This document shows, piece by piece, positions 1 through 7,409 of a stretch of DNA of 64,000 bases; positions within the stretch are counted from its first letter, which is position 1; the number at the start of each line of letters is the position of its first letter. The DNA comes from Bacillota bacterium. Lineage in GTDB: Bacteria > Bacillota > Clostridia > Acetivibrionales > DTU013. The notes below the pieces were generated by a model. That model saw only the letters and a program-made list of their open reading frames with translations, was not told where the DNA came from and searched no databases. The position numbers and the translations under genes are program-made. The stretch covers positions 68,192 to 132,191 of the forward strand of contig JAEYOP010000060.1 of NCBI GenBank assembly GCA_023411575.1, given 5' to 3'.

Positions 1-187
1 TTTCGGTGCAGGAAGCATAATCGGAGCAAGCATAGCACCCGTCAATGGCTTTTCCCGCAGCGCATTTTCCAGCGGAGCAATCGCCGCCGTTTGCAATCCC
101 GACGGTACAACCGGAACATTCCTTATTGCTACACAATACGCAAGCTAACCCGCAATAGCCAATACTTCTTTTCTCGTAAAAAACCAT
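1..187 (-). CDS. DUF3795-like cysteine-rich protein (3' part cut off by window edge)
   Basis: The first 62 codons of a leftward gene are visible; the rest lies outside the window. The start has a good AGAGG ribosome-binding site about 7 nt upstream. The visible part holds ten cysteines, beginning with a YCGLACVLCS motif followed by CxxxxCSGC-type pairs. That pattern is typical of the small DUF3795 family, thought to bind zinc or another metal; no biochemical role is established. It lies 63 bp downstream of, and on the same strand as, the WYL-domain regulator, so the two may be co-transcribed. The family call rests on the N-terminal cysteine pattern only. Confidence 0.6.
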   Translation of the reverse strand, partial: MVFYEKRSIGYCGLACVLCSNKECSGCTVGIANGGDCSAGKCAAGKAIDGCYACSDYASCTE

Positions 188-250
188 GATAAGCACACCT
201 CTCATATTTTGATGTGCTAATCTTAACACAAGAACGGTGACACCTGTATG

Positions 251-1174
251 TCACTGTTCTTTGTAGAGCGTTAAAATATTTTTAGCGGTTTCGGTAAGTC
301 TGGTCTTCAATTCTTCGGGTTCCAATACCGTGACATTATTTCCAAAACTCAATAACATGGCAAACCACATCCGTTCATCTTCAAGCACGTACATCTGCAT
401 AATAAAATCGCCGTTTTCAAGTGTTTTCGTTATCGTCCCTCCGAGATATTCGCATATCTGCACCTTTATGTCCGCCTTGCATAAGAGGGTAACATCCAAG
501 CCCTTACGTCCGTTTCCTTGAAAGGCGCGCTCCAATAAAATAACAGGGTCATCGTGTTCTTTTGTAAAGGATGTTCTTGTCGTTTCATACTCACAGATAC
601 GCGCCAATTTGAATACTCGATAATCCTGCTTTGTCTGGCAATAAGCCAGCAAATACCATGCATACCAATGGTAATTAAGTGCAATCGGTTCCACAAGGCG
701 ACTTGAACTTTCGCCTAAAGCGTTCACATATGAAATCTGAATAGCCTTTTTATCAGAGATTGCTTTTTCAAAGGTTTTCAGCTTTATTTGAGTTTCATCA
801 TTTTCCCCGGAAGCGCCAAAGTCGAGAAAAATATGTTGGTTTTGCTGCTTGGGTAGAATTGATGAAATTTTCTCCAATACTCCATTGTAACGGCTATTAT
901 CATATGCGGTGAGAAAACCTTTAAGAGCGGTTACAATAGACGACTGATCTTCGGTATTGATTAACTGCCCGTCTATCTTGTAGCCCTCCATAATTGAGTA
1001 ACCGCCGCTCACACCGGGGAGTGATTTTATCGGGATTCCAGCCAATGAGATTTGTTCAATATCTCGTAAAATAGTACGCTTGGAAACTTCAAAACGCTCA
1101 GCTAATTTCGCTGCACTGACAGTATCATTATTTAGAAGATAAATCACAATAGATAAAAGGCGTTCTGTTTTCAT
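251..1174 (-). CDS. YafY-type HTH regulator with WYL domain
   Basis: DNA-binding transcriptional regulator of 307 aa. Residues about 5-60 form a DeoR/HTH_11 winged helix (AAKLAERFEVSKRTILRDIE). Residues about 130-215 form a WYL domain, a ligand- or nucleic-acid-sensing SH3-like fold, here with NYHWYAWYLLAYC in the WYL position. A C-terminal WCX-like extension follows (residues about 225-300). An in-frame reading extends further upstream, but the ATG chosen here is the one with GAGG six nucleotides before it. The next upstream ATG would abut the ribosome-binding site, and the longer extension runs through a non-coding hairpin. The gene lies in an AT-rich accessory segment. Its target is unknown; autoregulation through the palindrome at 1208-1230 is possible. 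Confidence 0.88.
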   Translation of the reverse strand: MKTERLLSIVIYLLNNDTVSAAKLAERFEVSKRTILRDIEQISLAGIPIKSLPGVSGGYSIMEGYKIDGQLINTEDQSSIVTALKGFLTAYDNSRYNGVLEKISSILPKQQNQHIFLDFGASGENDETQIKLKTFEKAISDKKAIQISYVNALGESSSRLVEPIALNYHWYAWYLLAYCQTKQDYRVFKLARICEYETTRTSFTKEHDDPVILLERAFQGNGRKGLDVTLLCKADIKVQICEYLGGTITKTLENGDFIMQMYVLEDERMWFAMLLSFGNNVTVLEPEELKTRLTETAKNILTLYKEQ

Positions 1175-1445
1175 AAACATCCTCAGATCCGTTATATTTT
1201 GAAGCGACATCGGGCCAACTTGGCCCGATGAGCCACGTCTTAACCGTCGCTTTCCGTCCGTCCGTTCCCCAAAAGCCAAGTGCCTCCATGCGGCACGATG
1301 GCTTTTCGCGAGCAGAGAAATGCGATTGCGGGAGCAAGAGTGTTTCGGCAGACCGCATGAGGCGTCCGCAGACGCCGCATCCCCCTCAGAGAGTGAGTGC
1401 TATATAAAATAGCCCGCAGTTCCCAAACTTCTATGGTAATTTCTT
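1175..1445 (-). other. Hairpin-rich leader upstream of the WYL regulator
   Basis: There is no credible gene here, but three strong inverted repeats lie in a row. First, 1357-1366 pairs with 1371-1380 (core GGCGTC/GACGCC, 4-nt loop). Second, 1271-1278 pairs with 1299-1306 (AAAAGCCA/TGGCTTTT), with an inner GTGCC/GGCAC stem. Third, 1208-1217 pairs with 1221-1230, a perfect 10-bp palindrome with a 3-nt spacer. A leftward promoter at 1452-1480 would transcribe all three into the regulator, giving a structured 5' leader of about 270 nt. It could be a cis-regulatory RNA, a small RNA, or the remnant of a repeat element. A 46-codon reading frame at 1240-1380 exists but has no usable ribosome-binding spacing. 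Confidence 0.45.
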
Positions 1446-1451
1446 GCTCAC

Positions 1452-1480
1452 ATTATACCATTCGTTACTCTTTCATTCAA
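1452..1480 (-). promoter_or_regulatory. Leftward sigma-A promoter with extended -10
   Basis: On the minus strand, TTGAAT (1475-1480) is followed after 17 bp by TATAAT (1452-1457), which is preceded by TGG (extended -10). It points at the WYL regulator through the hairpin-rich leader. Confidence 0.6.
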
Positions 1481-1786
1481 TTGCGCGGGGCTTCTAATGC
1501 TGCACGCCGTCCTGCTCACCGGTGATTTAGAGCCTATAGGGACAATTTACAAGAATGTTTCTGAAATTTGAAGGAATTCCAAAATGCATACCGAATACAT
1601 TGGTATAATATCAAATATTTGGATGGTTTTTTGCAGTAGATACCAGAGACAGAAAGAGATTATGCCGCGTCGCAGTGGGTGGCTTTCAGCGGGATGAAGA
1701 GTTTAAAGCCTAGATTGCGGCACGGCGCGCAGAACTTGTTGGAATAAAATATACCTCCCACTGTATTTTCCAATCATGGAGGAGTT
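1481..1786. other. Gene-free AT-rich stretch
   Basis: About 300 bp without a supported gene. Short open frames near 1635-1745 have neither a start nor a ribosome-binding site. The base composition is more AT-rich than the core genome further right. Nothing else recognisable was seen. Confidence 0.5.
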
Positions 1787-1792
1787 ATGAAT

Positions 1793-2065
1793 ATGTCAGG
1801 TGGATCAAAGATTACCCTTGTGGAATTATTCAAAAAATCATGGAGAATATTAACAGAAAATCTGTTCTCCATTATTATGGTTTGTTTGATTGTGAGTATA
1901 CCTGCCAATATACTAAATTACTTTTTAGTAAAATTTGAAGAAAGCAGTTCGGTCAAGTTCATTTTTGAGATTCTGCAGTTTCTGTTAACTTTAGCATCAG
2001 GACTTTATAGCTTAGCAATTGTCTATATAACGGAAAAAAATAGGCACTCAATTGACCGTAGCTGA
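1793..2065 (+). CDS. Truncated membrane protein (N-terminal fragment)
   Basis: A 90-aa product with two hydrophobic segments (residues about 18-40 and 55-78), preceded by KITLVELFKKSWRILTENL. This resembles the N-terminus of longer multi-span proteins with a glycerophosphodiester phosphodiesterase-type membrane domain. It stops abruptly after RHSIDRS, where full-length relatives would continue for several more helices. I therefore read it as a truncated, possibly decaying gene rather than a complete small protein. The ATG two codons upstream (1787) is only 2 nt from the GGAGGAG site. The start used here has the normal 8-nt spacing. Function unknown. Confidence 0.45.
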   Translation: MSGGSKITLVELFKKSWRILTENLFSIIMVCLIVSIPANILNYFLVKFEESSSVKFIFEILQFLLTLASGLYSLAIVYITEKNRHSIDRS

Positions 2066-2122
2066 GTAAAACATTATGTTTTCCGTTATCGGTAATATAT
2101 GCAATTATGAAGGGATATTTCA

Positions 2123-3610
2123 GTGGGATATATCAGCCGGAACTGGCTTTATTATCAGGGTGATATGGATGATGGCCCAAATAAACTTTACCGGATGAGC
2201 CTTGACGGTCAGGTCAGGGATTTCATCTATTATATTCTGAAGAATGAGGAATACCATTACGATGGCAACGTTGATGGGATAATATTTGCAGCTAAAATCA
2301 ATGCATTATTGGACAATAGTGTATTATCCGTATATTGCTACGGTTCAGCAACATACGATGATTTCCACATTGGCTACAGTGATTTGGATTTTTTCGCAAT
2401 CATTGATAAAGCAATAACGGAAGAAGACTTCCAAAGGCTTTCTTCACTACGACAGGAGCTTAGAAGTATGAAGCATCCGATATTATCCGTCTTAGAAGGG
2501 GAGATTATCTCAAAGGCAGCGATTAAAAACGACATTGAGTCAAACGTCATCTACTGGGGCACATCAAAAGACAAACTGACCCGGAAATATTCGCTGTCAG
2601 GGTTTTCGTTACAAGGTTTGCTGGATAAAGGGTTTCTGGTATTCGGGACAGATATGAAAAATCAGTTTCCCTATCCGGATGATGAAGAGATGGTGTCGCA
2701 AGTCAATCATATGATAAATACGGTGCAGCATTATGCACAAATGACCAGTGAAAATATCCATTCCATGGATTGGCTTTTTCTTATAAGTCAGTCCATTCAC
2801 TGGCTCAGAACAAGTAATGTTACCGGGAAGTCCCTTGCGGCACTATGGGCAATCGATAATTATACCGACAAGTGGACCGCTGCCTTGAAAAAAGCCTTGG
2901 AAATCAGACAGGCTCCGGTACTTGCTGAAACGGAAGCCAATAAAATCTGGCTGGGCAATTTGGGATATGACATCCAATGTGCTTGTAATACGCTGATTGC
3001 CGAAAGAAACCGCTTTCTATCGGTTAATTCAAAAACAGGCGAATTAAGAGTAAGAGATAATCAAATGAGGAGCATGGAAGTAGTTCCGCATAATCCTTTA
3101 TGGAAAACGGAATTCAGTAAGGAAGCTGCAGTGCTTTCTTCTGTTTTTGGAGATGAGGTCGTCAAAATACACCATATCGGCAGTACAGCTATAACAGGTA
3201 TATATGCCAAGCCAATCATCGATATATTAGTTGAGGTTAAAGATATTCTCAGGATCAACGATTACAGTAACCGGATGCAGAAACTTGGATATATTCCGCG
3301 TGAAGAGTGGGGGATCAGCGGTCGCCGGTATTTTATCAAAGGCATAAATCATAGAACCCATCACGTACATGTTTATCAATCGGGAAACCCGGAAATTACG
3401 CGGCATTTGAGGTTCAGGGATTACATGAATGCTCATCCCGATGAAGCAAGACACTATGAAGCATTGAAAAGGGAATTGGCAGGGAAATACAAGCATAACT
3501 CTGCCCAATATACCGATGGGAAAGATGCCTTTATAAAAGAGATCGACAGGAAGGCGAAGGAGTGGGCTATTTTGACTGCAAGTATGGACCAAGTGCAATC
3601 CACGTCATAA
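2123..3610 (+). CDS. Fusion of a nucleotidyltransferase domain and a GrpB/UPF0157 domain
   Basis: A 495-aa protein starting at GTG with GAAGGGA upstream. Residues about 55-110 carry a polymerase-beta-like nucleotidyltransferase signature: YCYGSATYDDF, then HIGYSDLDFFAII, giving the GS and DxD metal-binding elements. The middle part (about 130-310) is helical, as in aminoglycoside-type nucleotidyltransferases. Residues about 315-480 are a GrpB domain: VPHNPLWKTEFSKEA, IHHIGSTAITGIYAKPIIDI, and a later RTHHVHVYQ. GrpB is itself a predicted minimal nucleotidyltransferase, so the protein joins two transferase folds. Substrates are unknown; antibiotic or small-molecule nucleotidylation is only a family-level possibility. 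It lies in the AT-rich accessory segment and ends before a good terminator. Confidence 0.8.
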   Translation: MGYISRNWLYYQGDMDDGPNKLYRMSLDGQVRDFIYYILKNEEYHYDGNVDGIIFAAKINALLDNSVLSVYCYGSATYDDFHIGYSDLDFFAIIDKAITEEDFQRLSSLRQELRSMKHPILSVLEGEIISKAAIKNDIESNVIYWGTSKDKLTRKYSLSGFSLQGLLDKGFLVFGTDMKNQFPYPDDEEMVSQVNHMINTVQHYAQMTSENIHSMDWLFLISQSIHWLRTSNVTGKSLAALWAIDNYTDKWTAALKKALEIRQAPVLAETEANKIWLGNLGYDIQCACNTLIAERNRFLSVNSKTGELRVRDNQMRSMEVVPHNPLWKTEFSKEAAVLSSVFGDEVVKIHHIGSTAITGIYAKPIIDILVEVKDILRINDYSNRMQKLGYIPREEWGISGRRYFIKGINHRTHHVHVYQSGNPEITRHLRFRDYMNAHPDEARHYEALKRELAGKYKHNSAQYTDGKDAFIKEIDRKAKEWAILTASMDQVQSTS

Positions 3611-3693
3611 AAGATAGAGCAGCAAATGCTACTGAAGGCATACTACGATTATCTGTGGTTTAGGTGAAATATCATGAAGAAAGACTACAAAAC

Positions 3694-3731
3694 GCCTTGC
3701 TAGAGAAATGCTCTTTCAGGGCTTTTTTCTT
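3694..3731 (+). terminator. Rho-independent terminator of the nucleotidyltransferase-GrpB gene
   Basis: GCCTTG (3694-3699) pairs with CAGGGC (3717-3722), with an inner AGAG/CTCT pairing, followed directly by six T residues. Confidence 0.75.
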
Positions 3732-3733
3732 TT

Positions 3734-3781
3734 CGAAAAAAGAGGATAGCAGATTTACTACTTTCTTTTCTGCTATCCTCT
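3734..3781 (-). terminator. Terminator of the acyl-CoA synthetase operon
   Basis: A perfect 13-bp inverted repeat (3741-3753 with 3769-3781). On the minus strand it is followed by a T-run (3736-3740), so it ends leftward transcription. Together with the preceding hairpin it insulates two convergent genes. Confidence 0.8.
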
Positions 3782-3803
3782 CATTTTGAAAACCAAGTTC
3801 ATG

Positions 3804-5462
3804 CTATTTATCCGTGTCGTGCTCGCGGATCTCGACGCGGCGGATTTTGCCGCTGATGGTCTTTGGCAGCTCCGGTACGAACTCGATGATTCTGGGATAC
3901 TTGTACGGAGCAGTCACTCTCTTGACGTGATCCTGCAATTCCTTGACAAGGGCTTCACCGGCGGTGTAGTTCTTGGAAAGAACGACGGTAGCCTTGACGA
4001 TCTGTCCCCGGTCCGGGTCGGGAACGGCGGTGATGGCACATTCCAGAACGGCCGGGTGCTCCAGGAGCGCGCTTTCGACTTCGAAAGGCCCGATGCGGTA
4101 TCCGGAGCTCTTGATCAGGTCGTCGGCCCGGCCGACAAACCAGTAATATCCGTCTTCATCTTTCCAGGCCATGTCGCCGGTATAATAAATATCGTCATGC
4201 CAGACCTTGTTCGTCAGGTCCTTGTCCCTGTAATAGCCGTCGAACATGCCGAAGGGCTTGCGCTTATCGGTATGGATGACCAGTTGTCCTTCTTCGCCCA
4301 CATCGCAGGAATTGCCGTTCTCATCGAGAAGGTCGATGTCATAGCCCGGAGCGGGTTTGCCCATGGACCCCGGCTTCGGCTCCATCCAGGGGTAGGTGGC
4401 GACCGTAACGGTAAGCTCTGTCTGGCCGTACCCTTCCATCAGCTTCATTCCGGTGACTTTCAGGAACTGGTTGTAAACCTCGGGATTCAGCGGTTCGCCT
4501 GCGATGGAGCAGTGCTTGAGGTTGCTGAGGTCGAACTTCGTAAGGTCTTCCTTGATAAAGAACCGGTAGATCGTCGGCGGAGCGCAGAAGGAGGTTACCT
4601 TGTGCTTGACGATGACATCCAGCAGGTCCTTCGGTACGAATTTGTCGTAATCATAGACAAATACGGCCGCTCCGCTGATCCATTGCCCATATATCTTGCC
4701 CCACATGGCCTTGGCCCAGCCCGTATCGGCAACCGTCAGGTGAAGGCCGCCGTCCGCTACCTTCTGCCAGTATTTTGCGGTCAGGATATGGCCCAGGGGA
4801 TAGGTGAAATTGTGCTGTACCATTTTAGGCATTCCCGTGGTACCGGAGGTGAAATACAACAGCATGATATCGCCGTTGGACGTTGCGTCCGCTCCGGAAG
4901 GACGGGAAAAATCGGCGCTGGCCTTTTCCAGCTCTTCCGTCAGGTTGAGCCAGCCTTCCCGGGATTCGCCCACAAGCGCTTTCAACACGAGGGTGGGAGA
5001 CTTCGGCAGCGCCTCTTCGACATGCTTGATCACCAAATCCTCCGGAACCAATACGATCATCTTTATATCGGCGGCGTTGCACCGGTATGCGATATCCTTC
5101 GGAGTAAGCAGGTGGGTAGCCGGGATGCAGATGGCTCCGAGCTTGTGGAGGCCAAGCAGGCAGAACCAGAATTCATAGCGCCTTTTCAGGATCAGCATGA
5201 CCGGATCGCCCTTTTTGATGCCCACGCTTTTAAAGAAATTGGCAGCCTTGTCGCTGTAGTATTTTATCTGTGCAAAGGTGAAAATGGCTTCCGAGCCTTT
5301 GTCGTCGCACCATACCATCGCCGTCCTGTCCGGCGTTGCGGAAGCGATATCATCCACTACGTCATAGGCGAAATTAAAATCACCCGGCACATTGATTTTA
5401 AAGTCTTCGTAAAAATCCTCATAGGAATCGAATTCCTGTCTGGATAAAAATTTCTCAAGCAT
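3804..5462 (-). CDS. AMP-forming acyl-CoA synthetase
   Basis: Activates a carboxylic acid to its acyl-AMP and then acyl-CoA in the cytoplasm. The 552-aa length fits the acetyl/medium-chain acyl-CoA synthetase branch of the ANL superfamily. Motifs in order: P-loop YFTSGTTGMPKMVQH (about 212-226), GYGQTELT (about 342), the YYTGD...DGYYWFVGRADD hinge (about 425-445), SSGYRIGPFEVE, and the C-terminal PKTISGKIRR catalytic lysine region (about 533-542). It is preceded by a cupin-type XRE regulator on the same strand (42 nt apart), a pairing that recurs in Clostridia and suggests the regulator senses an acyl metabolite. The acyl substrate cannot be assigned; acetate, propionate, butyrate or an aromatic acid are all possible. 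Confidence 0.9.
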   Translation of the reverse strand: MLEKFLSRQEFDSYEDFYEDFKINVPGDFNFAYDVVDDIASATPDRTAMVWCDDKGSEAIFTFAQIKYYSDKAANFFKSVGIKKGDPVMLILKRRYEFWFCLLGLHKLGAICIPATHLLTPKDIAYRCNAADIKMIVLVPEDLVIKHVEEALPKSPTLVLKALVGESREGWLNLTEELEKASADFSRPSGADATSNGDIMLLYFTSGTTGMPKMVQHNFTYPLGHILTAKYWQKVADGGLHLTVADTGWAKAMWGKIYGQWISGAAVFVYDYDKFVPKDLLDVIVKHKVTSFCAPPTIYRFFIKEDLTKFDLSNLKHCSIAGEPLNPEVYNQFLKVTGMKLMEGYGQTELTVTVATYPWMEPKPGSMGKPAPGYDIDLLDENGNSCDVGEEGQLVIHTDKRKPFGMFDGYYRDKDLTNKVWHDDIYYTGDMAWKDEDGYYWFVGRADDLIKSSGYRIGPFEVESALLEHPAVLECAITAVPDPDRGQIVKATVVLSKNYTAGEALVKELQDHVKRVTAPYKYPRIIEFVPELPKTISGKIRRVEIREHDTDK

Positions 5463-5504
5463 ATTAGCAACCTCTGTTAATAAAATATTTATTTTTGCGC
5501 AATC

Positions 5505-6059
5505 TTAGAAAATGATTGCCAGGAACCTTGCTTCTTTGTCTCCGATCGCTTTCATACCGTGATTGCAGCCGGAATCAAAGTAAAGGGAATCGCCCTCGTT
5601 CAATATGAGCTGGTGACCGTCGATGTAAATCATCAAAGTGCCTTCCAGGACGAAATTGAACTCCTGGCCCGGGTGCGAACTCAGATGGATCGGCGCATCC
5701 TCGGCGGAAGGCACGACGGTGACGCTGAAGGGCTCCGCTTTCTTATTCGCAAAGTTGTAGGCGAGACTGAGGTATTTATATGGGTTTCTCCTATCGACGC
5801 TGACTCCCTTGCCTTTTCTCACGAGGCAATAGGTGTGGAGCTTCGGGTCTTCGCCTGTCAAAATGGCGGTCAGTTCGACATGGAATTTATTTGCCAGTTC
5901 ATAAAGGAAGCCGACAGGTATGTCAATGCTGCCGCCTTCGTATTCGCGGTAGGTTTCCGCCGGTACGCCAAGCTCTGCGGCAAGCGTCTCAATGGAGAGC
6001 CCGGCAATTTCACGCAAATCCTTTATCCGGGAGGCTATTTGCTTAATCTGGTCGGACAT
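5505..6059 (-). CDS. XRE-family regulator with C-terminal cupin domain
   Basis: A 184-aa repressor/activator. Residues about 8-62 are a lambda-repressor-like helix-turn-helix (IKDLREIAGLSIETLAAELGV, ending in a YEGG turn). Residues about 105-182 are a cupin_2 barrel (HPGQEFNFVLEG, then LNEGDSLYFDSGCNHG), a small-ligand sensor. The start was moved three codons inside the longest frame because AGGAAAGGG sits nine nucleotides before it; the upstream ATG abuts the ribosome-binding site. First gene of a two-gene leftward operon with the acyl-CoA synthetase, which it probably controls. The ligand is unknown. Confidence 0.9.
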   Translation of the reverse strand: MSDQIKQIASRIKDLREIAGLSIETLAAELGVPAETYREYEGGSIDIPVGFLYELANKFHVELTAILTGEDPKLHTYCLVRKGKGVSVDRRNPYKYLSLAYNFANKKAEPFSVTVVPSAEDAPIHLSSHPGQEFNFVLEGTLMIYIDGHQLILNEGDSLYFDSGCNHGMKAIGDKEARFLAIIF

Positions 6060-6136
6060 GATTATCATCCCTTTCCTATGCTTGCATTATTTTTTGTCTT
6101 TCGTTTGTTCCAAAATTGGCTGGTCTTTCTGAGTCC

Positions 6137-6145
6137 ATCATAGCA
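6137..6145 (-). promoter_or_regulatory. Extended -10 promoter of the cupin regulator operon
   Basis: TGC followed by TATGAT on the minus strand, about 80 nt before the regulator's start. The -35 region (about TTTATT) is weak. Confidence 0.4.
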
Positions 6146-6344
6146 TAAAGGCTTGTGCAAATAAAGGAAGCTTGCGGCGGCGAAAAACAGAATGTCAAAA
6201 AAGCGTAAAAAAAACGAATGAATCCTGATGGGAAAGGGGGAGCATGGTAGAAATGAATCCTAACAGAAACATGGCGGGAGACATGAATCCAGGCAGGGGA
6301 AGAGGAATCAAAGCGAAGAACACGAATCCGGCAGCAGCGGGGAA

Positions 6345-7250
6345 TCATGGCAGGGCAGAGGAAGGACGGGCATTTTCCAGCATTGCGACAAATTCTCCCG
6401 AAGCCGCTGACAGAGGAACGTTTTTAAGCTTGGCGACACCCAGCTTCCGGAGCGGGATCGGTTCATCCGGCTTTATAATGAAAAGCTCTCCGCTTTCGAT
6501 AAGCGCGGCGGCGCTTTCCTTCAGGACGTGGGCGATGCCAAGGCCGATCCGGGCGAATTCGGCCAGCAGTTCCATGCTTTCCAGCTCGATTTCCGGCACA
6601 ATGTCAATTCCCTTCCGGGCGAAGACTTCATCCAGATTTCGCCTGGTGGAGCTATCCTTCTGAAGCAGCAGCAGCGGCATTTTTGAAAGCGCCTCCAGAG
6701 AAACGGGCTTATCGCGATATTCCTCGAACTGCGCGGAAGTGATGAAAACATCCTCCACCTCCCGGAATTCCACTGTTTCGATATCGTTTTCCCCCACGGG
6801 CAGCGTTACAATGCCGAAATCGACGGCCCCCTTCCTCAGGGATTCGATGATTCCGGGGGAGGTCCGGTTGATGATCTGGATCTTGATTTTCGGGTAGGTT
6901 CGAATGAACTGCTGCAGGAATGGTGTCAGGAGATATCGCAGAATCGTATCGCCCACCCCGATTTTTATCTCGCCGAAGCCCAGGGACTGCATTTCAAGCA
7001 TTTTGCCCTCCGCCGCCTTCAGGAGGCTGTAGGCCTGCTCGACATGGCTGAAAAGCATTTTGCCCGCGTCGGTGAGCTGAATGTTTTTCGGACCGCGGAT
7101 AAACAAGGCGCAGCCGGTTTTTTCCTCCAGGCTCTTGATCGACTGGCTCACGGCGGACTGGGAAATAAAGAGGGCCCTTGCGGCGGAGGAAAAGCTGCCG
7201 GCTTTGGCTACGGTATAAAAGATTTTGTATAGTTCGAAATTAATATCCAT
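6345..7250 (-). CDS. LysR-type transcriptional regulator
   Basis: A 301-aa LysR regulator. Residues 1-60 hold the winged helix-turn-helix (YKIFYTVAKAGSFSSAARAL, then ISQSAVSQSIKSLE). Residues about 90-290 form the two-lobed periplasmic-binding-protein-like effector domain (GEIKIGVGDTILRYLL, RKGAVDFGIVTLPVG). It is transcribed divergently from purL across 159 bp of AT-rich DNA holding a LysR-box-like dyad. By family logic it probably controls itself and perhaps purL or another local gene. No effector can be deduced. Confidence 0.92.
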   Translation of the reverse strand: MDINFELYKIFYTVAKAGSFSSAARALFISQSAVSQSIKSLEEKTGCALFIRGPKNIQLTDAGKMLFSHVEQAYSLLKAAEGKMLEMQSLGFGEIKIGVGDTILRYLLTPFLQQFIRTYPKIKIQIINRTSPGIIESLRKGAVDFGIVTLPVGENDIETVEFREVEDVFITSAQFEEYRDKPVSLEALSKMPLLLLQKDSSTRRNLDEVFARKGIDIVPEIELESMELLAEFARIGLGIAHVLKESAAALIESGELFIIKPDEPIPLRKLGVAKLKNVPLSAASGEFVAMLENARPSSALP

Positions 7251-7279
7251 AAGCGTACCTAATGGTCGATATTAAATAT

Positions 7280-7314
7280 ATTAATTTTATTAATGGATTA
7301 TATCATTATATAAT
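7280..7314 (+). promoter_or_regulatory. LysR-box-like dyad overlapping the purL promoter
   Basis: ATTAAT (7280-7285), 3 bp, ATTAAT (7289-7294) forms a symmetrical AT-rich dyad of the T-N11-A type bound by LysR regulators. A TATAAT -10 follows at 7309-7314, so the dyad overlaps the -35 zone of the rightward promoter. Confidence 0.5.
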
Positions 7315-7409
7315 GAGCTTGTGAAGCTTAAAAAATACCATATTGAAGAAAATAGAACGGTAAAACCGCCGGAGGAAACGAGGGCAGGCGCCGGGAAAGA
7401 GGAATAATT

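Noticed and set aside
1240..1380. A 46-codon minus-strand frame preceded by GAGGGGG
   Set aside because: The ribosome-binding site abuts the ATG and the frame spans two hairpins of the leader; probably not translated.
3786..5447. A 553-codon plus-strand open frame
   Set aside because: Exact antisense of the acyl-CoA synthetase gene, with no recognisable domain; it is a GC-rich codon shadow.
6244..6663. A plus-strand frame with a GGGGGAG ribosome-binding-like site
   Set aside because: Most of it is antisense to the LysR gene and has no family features. The ATGAATCC octamer repeated nearby (about 6218, 6253 and 6283) looked intriguing but has no irregularity-free array.
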